From Solirubrobacterales bacterium (GTDB lineage Bacteria > Actinomycetota > Thermoleophilia > Solirubrobacterales > Solirubrobacteraceae), in contig DAHUYL010000056.1 in NCBI GenBank assembly GCA_027315255.1, positions 47,831-111,830 of the forward strand: 64,000 nt of DNA, read 5' to 3'. The notes beneath the pieces were generated by a model. The model ran no database searches, was not told the DNA's origin, and saw nothing but the letters and a program-made list of their open reading frames with translations. Positions 10,551 through 18,884 of this stretch are shown piece after piece. How positions within the stretch are numbered: the stretch's first letter is position 1; every line of letters begins with the position of its first letter. The translations under genes were made by a program, and so were the position numbers.

Positions 10551-11990
10551 TCAGCGCATGGCGAGCGACCAGCTGCGGGTGTCCGTGTGCAACCGGCCGG
10601 CCGCATCGCGCGCGCTCACCCTGACCGTGAACGTCACGCGCTCGTGCGCGCGGAGCGCGGCGCGAGCCGTGGCAAAGACGCGGGAGGAAAGGGTGATCGT
10701 GACCGGATAGCTCCTGTTTGCTCGCAGCTCGTAGGTTCGCTGCATGGTCGCGAGCGCGCGAGTACCGATTCGGAGCGTGCCAGTCAGCCTTGCGGCACAG
10801 TCGGCGGTGCACTTCAGGGTTGTCGCGAGGCTGCGCGGACTGCGCAGAACCTGCGTCGCCGGGCCACTGACCTTCACCGTGAGCGGGGCGAGTGCGGCTC
10901 GCGTGTGGAGCACGACGATGTCGACCGGAGTCGATCCGGCCCGCACCGACGCCTGGGGCTTGGCAGCCAGCAGCCCGCCGGCGCGAACGTCGAATTGCGA
11001 GACGGTGTCGGCGTTGTAATTGGCGGTGTAGACATCGGTGCCGCTCGGGCTGCACGCGATGCCGGTCGGCCCGGCGCCGGCCGCGATCTTCGCCGGTGCC
11101 TTGGGCGACAGCCCGCCGGTCGCGTCGACGTTGAACTGCGAGACCGTGCTGTCATCCGCGTTCGCGACGTACAAGCTCCTGCCGTCAGGGCTGATGGCGA
11201 GGTCCTGCGGCCCGACGCCGGCAGGGATGCGCCCGAACTCGGTCAGCAATCCGCCGGCTCCGACGTGAAACTCCGAGATGTTGCTGGTGCTGTGGTTGGT
11301 CGTGTAGACGGTCCTGCCGTCGCGGCTGATGACGATGCTCGAAGGGTTGCCGCCCGCCGTGACGCCGGCCGGCGACTTGTGTGACAGGAGCCCGCCGGCG
11401 CCGACGTCGAATTGCTCGACGTTCTGTAGCGAGCTGGTGTTCCTTGTCACATACAGGCTCGCGCCGTCCAGGCTGATCGCGAGCGTGTTCGGATACGGCA
11501 GAGTCGCCACCGTGGCCGGGTTCTTGGGAGTCAGCCTGCCATCCGACCCGACCGTGAACTGAGACACGCTCCCGGTACTGTCCTGGTTGGCGACATACAC
11601 GCTCGTCCCGCTGGGACTGACGACGACCGCGGTGGGATAGGCGGCGGTTGCGACCGTGGCGGGCGACTTGTCCAGCAACTCGCCGCCTGCGCCGATGCTG
11701 AACTGGGTGACGGTGGCGCTGTAGAAGTTCGCCACGTACAGGCTACGGCCGTCGGGGCTGGCGGCGAGCCCGTACGGCCGCCCACCACTGCCGATCGTCG
11801 CAGGGGACTTCGCCCTCAGCTGCCCTCCCGTCCCGACATCGAACTGTGAGACGTCGCCGCCGGCGGCATTCGTCGCATAGACGCTCACGGTCGATGTGCT
11901 CGCGCTGCCGTTGGCGTCCGACCCGTTCGCCATGCCAGCGCCTGCGGCTGCGAATGCGAGCACGACAAACGGCACCAAGCGACGAGTCAT
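10551..11990 (-). CDS. YVTN-type beta-propeller (lactonase-like) secreted protein
   Basis: Repeats SPDGRSLYVANxxSxTVSQFxVGxGGxLxxKSPATV; MTRRLVPFVVLAFAAAGAGMA signal; longer ORF N-terminus rejected. Confidence 0.85.
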   Translation of the reverse strand: MTRRLVPFVVLAFAAAGAGMANGSDANGSASTSTVSVYATNAAGGDVSQFDVGTGGQLRAKSPATIGSGGRPYGLAASPDGRSLYVANFYSATVTQFSIGAGGELLDKSPATVATAAYPTAVVVSPSGTSVYVANQDSTGSVSQFTVGSDGRLTPKNPATVATLPYPNTLAISLDGASLYVTRNTSSLQNVEQFDVGAGGLLSHKSPAGVTAGGNPSSIVISRDGRTVYTTNHSTSNISEFHVGAGGLLTEFGRIPAGVGPQDLAISPDGRSLYVANADDSTVSQFNVDATGGLSPKAPAKIAAGAGPTGIACSPSGTDVYTANYNADTVSQFDVRAGGLLAAKPQASVRAGSTPVDIVVLHTRAALAPLTVKVSGPATQVLRSPRSLATTLKCTADCAARLTGTLRIGTRALATMQRTYELRANRSYPVTITLSSRVFATARAALRAHERVTFTVRVSARDAAGRLHTDTRSWSLAMR

Positions 11991-12233
11991 GCAATAACCG
12001 TAGGGCGCGCCGCGGGGCGTGATCTCCGTGGCGCGCACCGAACGGCGCTTCTCATTCCTACCCTCGGTGCGGCCGGATTCGAAGCGATCGAGACGCACAC
12101 GACCCGGTTGGGGCAACCAGAGGGGCTTTGTCAGGCGAGCGCTCGACGCGCGGGACCGTGCGTGCACGGGGGGCGAGCGCCGCCGGATCGGTGGCCGGGG
12201 GTTGGCTGGGAGGGTGGCCGGGAGCGTGACCGG

Positions 12234-12284
12234 GCGCGGGCCGGGGTGCGGGCGGCGGTGCGGGCCGGGGTGCGGGCCGGGGCG
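12234..12284. repeat. Short GC-rich tandem repeats (GTGCGGGCCGGG-like, ~12 bp)
   Basis: gcgcgggccggggtgcgggcggcggtgcgggccggggtgcgggccggggcg. Confidence 0.7.
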
Positions 12285-12289
12285 AGCTG

Positions 12290-12390
12290 AATCTGCCAAC
12301 CCCCGGGATTTGCCGGGGGTTGGCAGCTCAGACCATCTCACAGGTGGCTGTGGCTGCCATCCCCCCGCTGGGATGGGGGGTTGGCAGATT
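12290..12390. repeat. Nested inverted-repeat element with two internal hairpins
   Basis: Outer AATCTGCCAACCCCC (12290-12304) / GGGGGTTGGCAGATT (12376-12390); hairpin 1 CTGCCAACCCCCGG-GATTTG-CCGGGGGTTGGCAG (12293-12326); hairpin 2 CTGCCATCCCCCC...GGGGGGTTGGCAG (12354-12387). Confidence 0.85.
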
Positions 12391-12539
12391 CGAACGCGTG
12401 TGCCGGACCGCTTCGAGCCCGGCCACGGGCCGGCTCGGACGCGCCCGACCCCGGGGCTCGCCGGCGCGGGCGGCCGGCGCTCGCTGCGAGTCGAGTCGCG
12501 GGCGGCCACGACGTTCGCGAGCACCCCGACAAGGCACTG

Positions 12540-14093
12540 CTAGTTGCTCGGCACCTTGAGATCGACGTGCCAGCTGTAGCTGCGCCCGTCGATCGCGCGT
12601 TGGGCGCTCAGCTCGCTGGAATCGCTGCCTCCAGCGATGTTGTATTCGTGGATCCGCAGCGTCTGGCCCGGGCGCGCGCTGTTCACGATGTCGCAGACGT
12701 CCGACATCGTTCGCACGGGCGTGCCGTTGATGTTGTAGATCAGCCAACCGGCGCCGACGTTGGCTTTGTCGGCCGCTGAGCCCGGCTCGTCCCCGAGGTC
12801 ATACATCCCGGTCGTCGCCGGCTTGGCCTGGAGGAAGGCGGCGGTATCGGCCGCCAGCCTCGACGCGTACGGCGCGTACGTGGAGTCGCTCGCGTAGATG
12901 TCCTCGAGGGTCTGGGTGAGATGGGGGTCCTCGGCGGACAGCTGGACGAGGTTCCAGCCGATCAGGCCGTGGCTCCGGCCCGCCTCGAGGTCCGGTAGGA
13001 GTCGCTTTGCGTAATCGATCGCGATCGAGTAGTACTGACCCTGATTGCTCGGGTTGCCGAGCGTGTTGATGCCAACCACCTGGCCTCGCTCGTCGAGCAG
13101 CGGCCCACCGGAGTTGCCGTGGTTCGTCGGGGCCTGATGAACGATCAGACTCTGGTAGGTCGGAAGCGACGGGTCGGGGGTTGCCTGGACGTCGACCTGT
13201 GAGACGCTGCCGATGTTGGCAACGACGGTCGAAGCCTGCTGCTGGCCGATCTGCCCGCTGCCAGGTGTCGTCTGGAATGAGCCCGGGAAGCCGAGGACCG
13301 TGACCGTGTCGCCGGGGCGCACGGTCGCGGACGTGCCGAGCGGCAGCGCCTTGAGCCGTGGCAGCGGGGTCACGAGCTTGACCACTGCCAGGTCGTCGCC
13401 CGGGCTTGCCGCCACGAGCTGCAGCGGGCTGGTGCGGCTGCGGTCATCGCCCAGCTGGGCCTCGAGGGCGCCGTTACCGACGACGACATGGGCGTTGGTC
13501 AGGACCAGCTGCCGCTTGGCATCGATGACGACGCCCGAGCCGGCGCCATCTGAGCCGGTGATCCTCACGACCGCAGGCGATGCTCTTGCGATCAGCTGCT
13601 CGGGCGTCAGGCGCGTCCGCGAAGCGCCGTCGACGATCAACGCGACGATCGCGGCGGCCGCGCCGATGAGCAGTATCGACGTGCCGATCAGCGCGCCCCG
13701 CGTGGTGAAACCGATGCGGCGGCGGTGTCGCGAAGCCGGCGCTGCAGGCGGGGCAGCTTCGGACGGCTCCTCGGAGGCCCGGACGACTGCCAGCTCTCCT
13801 CCCCCGATCGTGAGCCGATCGCCCGGTCCGACCACGGTCGGGGTGGTGATCTTGAGGCCATTCACGAACGTGCCGGTGCCCGATCCCAGGTCGTGCACCA
13901 CCAGGTGCCCTTCGCGCAGCTTCAAGGACGCGTGCTCCCCGGATACGCCGGGACCGCCCAAGACGATGTCGCAATCCCGATCGCTGCCGACGATCAGTCG
14001 ATCAGCGCCGATTTCGAACGTGTCGCCGGCGCGGATTCCCCCACGAAGCTCGAGGCGCAGTCTGGGATCGCCCGAGGATCCAGGATCGCTCAT
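12540..14093 (-). CDS. FHA domain + TM + S1C trypsin-like serine protease (DegP/HtrA-like)
   Basis: FHA: LIVGSDRDCDIVLGGPGVSGEHASLKL; protease: VLTNAHVV, GDDLAVVKL, NHGNSGGPLLDERGQVVGINT; PDZ-like tail. Confidence 0.88.
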   Translation of the reverse strand: MSDPGSSGDPRLRLELRGGIRAGDTFEIGADRLIVGSDRDCDIVLGGPGVSGEHASLKLREGHLVVHDLGSGTGTFVNGLKITTPTVVGPGDRLTIGGGELAVVRASEEPSEAAPPAAPASRHRRRIGFTTRGALIGTSILLIGAAAAIVALIVDGASRTRLTPEQLIARASPAVVRITGSDGAGSGVVIDAKRQLVLTNAHVVVGNGALEAQLGDDRSRTSPLQLVAASPGDDLAVVKLVTPLPRLKALPLGTSATVRPGDTVTVLGFPGSFQTTPGSGQIGQQQASTVVANIGSVSQVDVQATPDPSLPTYQSLIVHQAPTNHGNSGGPLLDERGQVVGINTLGNPSNQGQYYSIAIDYAKRLLPDLEAGRSHGLIGWNLVQLSAEDPHLTQTLEDIYASDSTYAPYASRLAADTAAFLQAKPATTGMYDLGDEPGSAADKANVGAGWLIYNINGTPVRTMSDVCDIVNSARPGQTLRIHEYNIAGGSDSSELSAQRAIDGRSYSWHVDLKVPSN

Positions 14094-14222
14094 GGCGCGG
14101 CTCCTTGACGTCGAGGTCGATTGCTCGACGGTACCGCCGGGTGCCCGGCCCGCATCCGTCCAAGACTGCAGGTCGCACCGTGGATTCCGGCAGAGTGCGC
14201 AGAGGGCCGGCCACGGTCGCCA

Positions 14223-14254
14223 GCTAGCGCTAGCAGCCAGCGCTAGCGCTAGCG
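14223..14254. repeat. GCTAGC/AGCGCT palindromic microrepeat, potential hairpin
   Basis: gctagcgctagc agcc agcgctagcgctagcgc; self-complementary; lies at and past the stop of the small membrane ORF. Confidence 0.7.
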
Positions 14255-14410
14255 CCCCTTCTGGCCGGTGCGCGCGTGGGCCGCGCCCAGATCGAGGCCG
14301 ATCGCCAGGATCAGCGTGGCCGTCCAGGCGTTCACCGGATCGAACAGCAGAGGCTCGTGACCGCCGACGTTGTTGGCGATCAGCCAGACGATGAACCAGA
14401 GAACCGTCAT
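14249..14410 (-). CDS. Small membrane protein (~53 aa)
   Basis: MTVLWFIVWLIANNVGGHEPLLFDPVNAWTATLILAIGLDLGAAHARTGQKGR; two hydrophobic segments. Confidence 0.55.
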   Translation of the reverse strand: MTVLWFIVWLIANNVGGHEPLLFDPVNAWTATLILAIGLDLGAAHARTGQKGR

Positions 14411-14584
14411 ACGAGCACGCTGCCATGGGTGACGGGCGCTGCACATCCGGTGCAAGCGGCGCACACCGCTAGGCCAACTACGTACCGATCGCAGCTGACG
14501 TCGACTGCGCGGCTGTCGCTGTCCCTGACGAGCGGCACTGGGAGTAGGCCCCCGCGGCTCGGCTGGACGAACACGCTAAAGTTA

Positions 14585-14660
14585 GACAGACTCTCGCCAA
14601 ACTCTCGGCAGCGGTGCCGCGACCACGCTATGATGGTCACATGTCTGTCCGCAGTCTGTC
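14585..14660. promoter_or_regulatory. Candidate MerR-B12 (CarH/LitR-type) operator/promoter
   Basis: 11-bp direct repeats GACAGACTCTC/GCCAAACTCTC/GGCAGCGG (14585, 14596, 14607), -35-like TCGGCA 14605-14610, -10-like TATGAT 14629-14634, then GTCTGTC at 14643 and 14654 (11-bp period). Confidence 0.5.
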
Positions 14661-14783
14661 GAAGGAAGTCGCGCACCCGAGTTCCGGATCGCCTCTCGCC
14701 CGCGGGCAGCAGTCCGGAGGAGGCTTTGCGTGTGCGGTCTGCTGCGAGCGCTCGCGTTCGCGTCTGGTTCGACGCGAGCGGCG

Positions 14784-14930
14784 ATGAGGATCGCGGCCGT
14801 CGGCGCGGGCGTCTCGGGGTTGGTGGTCGCCCGTCTGCTGCATCCGCGGCACGTGCTCACCGTGTTCGAGGCGGCCGACTATGCGGGCGGTCATGCGAAC
14901 GCGGTGCGGGTCGACACACCGAACCAGACC
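14784..14930 (+). pseudogene. Truncated FAD-dependent amine oxidase/oxidoreductase (N-terminal Rossmann fragment only)
   Basis: MRIAAVGAGVSGLVVARLLHPRHVLTVFEAADYAGGHANAVRVDTPN then runs out directly into the SRPBCC leader. Confidence 0.7.
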
Positions 14931-14959
14931 GACCAGCCTGAACAACAAGGAGAGACCCG

Positions 14960-15433
14960 ATGGCCCGCTATCGAGCAACGGTTGATACATCACGCGAGCG
15001 CGAGGACGTGTTCGCATATCTCAGCGACTTCTCGACGACACAGGAGTGGGACCCGGGGGTCGTCCAAGCCGAGCGCCTGGACGACGGCCCGGTCGGGGAG
15101 GGAACCGAGTTCCACTTGGTAACCGAGTTCCTTGGCCGCACGACGGCGCTCACCTACCGAATCGTCAAGTACGACCCTCCGCACGCGGTGAGCTTTCGTG
15201 GCGAGAACGCGACCGTGATCTCCACCGACAGGATCAGCTTCGAGATCGCGGGCGGCGGCACGCGCGTCACTTACGACGCCGACCTCGTGCTGAAGGGCCC
15301 GCTGCGGATCGCCGATCCGCTGCTCGGCGTCGTGTTCAGGCGGCTGGGCGACCGGGCACTCGACGGTCTGGAGCACAGGCTCGCCCCGATCACCGTCAAC
15401 ACCGACGTCCGGCAGGACGCGGTGGCGGCATGA
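14960..15433 (+). CDS. SRPBCC family (polyketide cyclase/START-like) protein
   Basis: MARYRATVDTSREREDVFAYLSDFSTTQEWDPGVVQAERLDDGPVGEGTEFHLVTEFLGRTTALTYRIV. Confidence 0.88.
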   Translation: MARYRATVDTSREREDVFAYLSDFSTTQEWDPGVVQAERLDDGPVGEGTEFHLVTEFLGRTTALTYRIVKYDPPHAVSFRGENATVISTDRISFEIAGGGTRVTYDADLVLKGPLRIADPLLGVVFRRLGDRALDGLEHRLAPITVNTDVRQDAVAA

Positions 15434-16389
15434 GCCGGCGCGTGCTGGTCACTGGCGCGACCGGGTTCATCGGCGGTCGCCTAGCGCGGGCTCTCCGCGC
15501 GTCGGGACACGAGGTGCGATGCCTCGTCCGCGACTGCGAAGGGACCCGGGCGCGCGCGCTCGCGAGGGACGGCTTCGAGCTGCACGAGGGGGACGTCCTG
15601 CATCCGGAGACGCTGCGCGGTGCCGGGCGGGAGATCGATGCCGCGTATTACCTGATCCACTCGATGGGCCGGGGCGCATCCAGGGAATTCGAGTCGCGCG
15701 AGAGCGCCGGCGCGATCGCCTTCGCTCGCATGGCGCGCGCGGAGAGGATCGAGCGCGTGATCTACCTCGGCGGGCTCGGCGATCGCCCCCACTCCCGGCA
15801 TCTGCGCAGCCGACACGAAACCGCGCTGCTGCTGCGCGAGCACGGCCCGCCCCTGACCTATTTCCGCGCCGGGATGGTGGTCGGCCCCGAGAGCGAGTCC
15901 TACCGCACGCTGCGCTACCTGGTTCAGAGACTGCCCGCGATGATCGCGCCCGCGTGGCTCCAGAACCCAACTCAACCGATCGCGATCGACGACGCGTTGC
16001 GCTACCTCGTGCAGACGCTGGCGATCGAGGGGTCGGCCGGCCGTGAGATCCAGATCGGCGGACCGGACGTGCTCACCTACGGTGAGATGCTCGACCGGAT
16101 GGCAGCGGCGTTGCGCATCCCGCGACGCCCGCGGATCCCCGTCCCGCTGATCACCCCATGGCTGTCATCGCTGTGGATCGGGCTCGTCACGCCCGTCGAC
16201 GCAGGTGTCGCACGGCCACTGGTCGAGGGCCTGGCGACGCCGACCGTGGTCACCGACGCCTCTGGGATGCAGCTGTTCGAGATCGAGCCGATCGGCTTCG
16301 ACGATGCGCTCCGGCTCGCGCTCGCCCAAGACCTCGACCTTGGGCGAGTCGCGACCGCCGCGGCGGGCGCGAGCCGGGCCGCTGGCTGA
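15430..16389 (+). CDS. NAD(P)H-binding / NAD-dependent epimerase family protein
   Basis: MSRRVLVTGATGFIGGRLARALRASGHEVRCLVRD; ATGA overlap with the SRPBCC stop. Confidence 0.88.
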   Translation: MSRRVLVTGATGFIGGRLARALRASGHEVRCLVRDCEGTRARALARDGFELHEGDVLHPETLRGAGREIDAAYYLIHSMGRGASREFESRESAGAIAFARMARAERIERVIYLGGLGDRPHSRHLRSRHETALLLREHGPPLTYFRAGMVVGPESESYRTLRYLVQRLPAMIAPAWLQNPTQPIAIDDALRYLVQTLAIEGSAGREIQIGGPDVLTYGEMLDRMAAALRIPRRPRIPVPLITPWLSSLWIGLVTPVDAGVARPLVEGLATPTVVTDASGMQLFEIEPIGFDDALRLALAQDLDLGRVATAAAGASRAAG

Positions 16390-16466
16390 CGGTGACGCGC
16401 GCTCGACCTGATCGGCCCTTCAAACGGCCGGTCAGCACGCACGCACGGCGACCGCCGGAGGGCCGG

Positions 16467-17327
16467 TCATGAGCCCGCGCCGTGCGCCGTGTCGTGCGCC
16501 GCTTCGATCAGATCGCCATCGAGCCGCTGCAAGCGAAGTCGCTCGCACAGCTCCTCAGTTGCCCCCGGCCCGCTGAGGAAGAGCGGGATCCGCTTGGCGA
16601 GCCTGCGGAGCGGCGCCGACTCGGCGTCGAGACGCGCCGGGTCGAAGCTGGCGAGGACCGTGACCGCCGGCTGCGTACTCTCGGCGACCTCGGAGACCGT
16701 TGCGATCGGCGTGTCGGCGCCCAGAAAGATGATGCGCCAGCCATGCGACCGCAGGACCAGCCCGAATGCCAGCAGGGTGATGTCATGCTGCTCGCCGGGT
16801 GCGCAGGCGAGCAGCGCGACCGGTCCACCGCCGCGACCCCACAACCGGGCCAGCGACATCAGTCGCGCGCGGATCAGGTTGCTCGCGAAGTGCTCCTGAC
16901 TGATCCCGAGCGCCCCTTGCTCCCACTCGCGCCCGACCTGGGCGAGAGCCGGAAGAATCAGCTCGCGGAGCACGGCTTCAAGCCCGAACGCCGCGAAGCT
17001 TTCATCGAGCACAGCCTGCAGGGTCGCCTCGTCGTACTCGCGTATCGCCTGCAGCAGCCGGGCGGCCGCGTCCTCGAGCAGTCCCGCTGACGGTCGTGCT
17101 TCTGCCACGGCGGCGCGAGCCGCCTGCGCCGCCGAGAGCCCCTGAGCCAGGCCGCGACGCATCCGGGCGACACGCTCGGCGTCCTCCGTACCGTAGAGCC
17201 GGAACCCGCCCGGGGAACGGACCGGCCGCAGCAGCCCGTAACGCCGCTCCCATGCGCGCAGCAGTGCGGTGCTGACTCCGACGCGCCGGGCGAACTCGCC
17301 GATTCGAAGCGCTTCTGGAGCCGACAC
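16467..17327 (-). CDS. MerR-family regulator with B12-binding (CarH/LitR-like) C-terminal domain
   Basis: MerR HTH IGEFARRVGVSTALLRAWERRYGLL; W-x9-EH (WEQGALGISQEH); GEQHDITLLAF E-x-H cobalamin-binding motif; GTG start. Confidence 0.9.
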   Translation of the reverse strand: MSAPEALRIGEFARRVGVSTALLRAWERRYGLLRPVRSPGGFRLYGTEDAERVARMRRGLAQGLSAAQAARAAVAEARPSAGLLEDAAARLLQAIREYDEATLQAVLDESFAAFGLEAVLRELILPALAQVGREWEQGALGISQEHFASNLIRARLMSLARLWGRGGGPVALLACAPGEQHDITLLAFGLVLRSHGWRIIFLGADTPIATVSEVAESTQPAVTVLASFDPARLDAESAPLRRLAKRIPLFLSGPGATEELCERLRLQRLDGDLIEAAHDTAHGAGS

Positions 17328-17333
17328 ACCGCA

Positions 17334-17363
17334 ATTATACGCACCCTAGACAAAGGCTTGACA
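17334..17363 (-). promoter_or_regulatory. Candidate promoter/operator of the MerR-B12 gene
   Basis: Minus-strand TATAAT at 17339-17334 placed for a leaderless GTG at 17327; GACA at 17349 and 17360 (11-bp spacing) on + strand. Confidence 0.5.
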
Positions 17364-17504
17364 GGGTGGGCCAAAGGCGGCGAGACGTCTACCGCCGGAA
17401 AGCGCCGCTCGACAGCGGTTCTCCGTCCCTGCCGCCGGGTCGGCGCGGCTTGTCGCCCGCTCAGTACGGCACGTCGTTACCTGCCGGTAGGCTCTCGGCT
17501 CGTG

Positions 17505-18338
17505 ATGCGCGTACGGTTGGTCGCGAAGCGCTCCGTCGTGTCCTTCTACGACGACCAGGGAACGCACCACGCCGCGGCGCTCACCTACTACGCACTGATG
17601 TCACTGTTTCCGATGTTGCTTCTGGCAGTGTCGCTGCTGGGCGTGCTCGGCGGCTATCCGGCCACATACAACGCGATCGTCTCTCACTTGCACGGCGTCG
17701 TGCCGGCGGTCACATTGGCACCGCTCAAAGCAGCGGTGAAGGCGGCGGTGAAGAGCCGGGGCACCGCGGTGGTGGCCTTCCTCCTCGCGATCGTCACAGC
17801 TCTGTACGGGGGTACCGGTTACCTCGAAGCCGCGCGGCGCGCCCTCAACGTCGTGTTCGAGTCGAGGCACGGCCGGAGCTTCGTGCGCCGGAAGCTGACC
17901 GACGTGGCGTCGCTGCTCGTCTTGCTTGCGCTGATACTCGCGACACTCGTGCTGATGTTCGCCGGTGGCGGGATCGCGCATCACGTGCTCGGATCGGAGG
18001 TGTCGTCGGTGTGGCGGATCGCACGCTGGCCGGGGGCGTTCGCAAGCGCGCTGCTGGTGTTCTCGTTCATCTACTACGTCACGCCCGACGTGAACCACCG
18101 CGCATTCAGACGGATCGCGCCGGGAGCGCTCGTGGGAGTAGCGGTCTGGCTTGCGGCCTCGGCGGCGTTCTCCGCATACCTCGCCAACTTCAAGAGCTTC
18201 AACGTGACCTACGGCTCGTTCGCCGCGGCGATCATCCTGCTCGTCTGGCTGTGGCTCACCAACATCGCGCTGCTGTTCGGTGCTGAGATCAACGCCGAGA
18301 TAGCGCGCGCGCAGGAAGTCGCGAAGGAGCCGGCGTAA
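17505..18338 (+). CDS. YihY/virulence factor BrkB family membrane protein
   Basis: VSFYDDQGTHHAAALTYYALMSLFPMLLLAVSLLG; multiple TM; IYYVTPDVNHRAFRRIAPGALVG. Confidence 0.88.
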   Translation: MRVRLVAKRSVVSFYDDQGTHHAAALTYYALMSLFPMLLLAVSLLGVLGGYPATYNAIVSHLHGVVPAVTLAPLKAAVKAAVKSRGTAVVAFLLAIVTALYGGTGYLEAARRALNVVFESRHGRSFVRRKLTDVASLLVLLALILATLVLMFAGGGIAHHVLGSEVSSVWRIARWPGAFASALLVFSFIYYVTPDVNHRAFRRIAPGALVGVAVWLAASAAFSAYLANFKSFNVTYGSFAAAIILLVWLWLTNIALLFGAEINAEIARAQEVAKEPA

Positions 18339-18470
18339 CGCGGGAGGCGCAGCCTGTCGACAGCACGCCGAGCCGACGTCACATACCCGTGCGCGCCGCA
18401 TGTGCGCGATGTACGCGCGGGCCTGCCCCAGCACCCCTGATCCCAGCCCTCCGGTCTGAGCCCAGCGACG

Positions 18471-18788
18471 TCAAGCATCGCCCTCTCTGCCGTAGCGAAG
18501 GTGTGCATCCTCCACCAGCTTGACCATCTGCCAGTAGGCGATCAGGTCCCGCTCCGCGTCCGTCGCGTTGGCGAAGAACCGGCGGGCGATCATCAGCTCA
18601 CCCCGATCCGGCCCTGCTTCCTGCTCGGCAATCCAGGCGCGCTCGATCCGCCTCTGGGCGATCAAGCCGATCGCCGATTCGATCTCCGAGCCGGTGCAGT
18701 CGCCGAGCCGCTTGAACACGCCGCGACTCGTCTCGAGCTGCTCTTCTGGATCGACCTCACCCATCGTCACACGATCCTCCGCACTCAT
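18471..18788 (-). CDS. Hypothetical protein
   Basis: ~105 aa from MSAEDRVTMGEVDPEEQL; coherent composition with FFANATDAERDLIAYWQMVKLVEDAHLRYGREGD. Confidence 0.6.
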   Translation of the reverse strand: MSAEDRVTMGEVDPEEQLETSRGVFKRLGDCTGSEIESAIGLIAQRRIERAWIAEQEAGPDRGELMIARRFFANATDAERDLIAYWQMVKLVEDAHLRYGREGDA

Positions 18789-18884
18789 AGCGATTCGACG
18801 AACCAGCCGCCCGGACCACCACACCGTATCCGGAGAGCGCGACCGGCCGCGTCCGCCAGAGAGCAGCGTCGTCAATCACCCCGG

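Noticed and set aside
11991-12524. N-terminal extension of the beta-propeller ORF to 12524
   Set aside because: The signal peptide begins at 11990; the extension runs through GC repeats and the inverted-repeat element.
14094-14444. N-terminal extension of the FHA-protease ORF to 14444
   Set aside because: The domain starts cleanly at MSDPGSSGDPRLRLELRGG (14093); the upstream part overlaps another small ORF and has shadow composition.
16411-16470. Terminator between the epimerase and MerR genes
   Set aside because: GGCCCT/AGGGCC pairing is present but imperfect, with a long loop; too weak to call.
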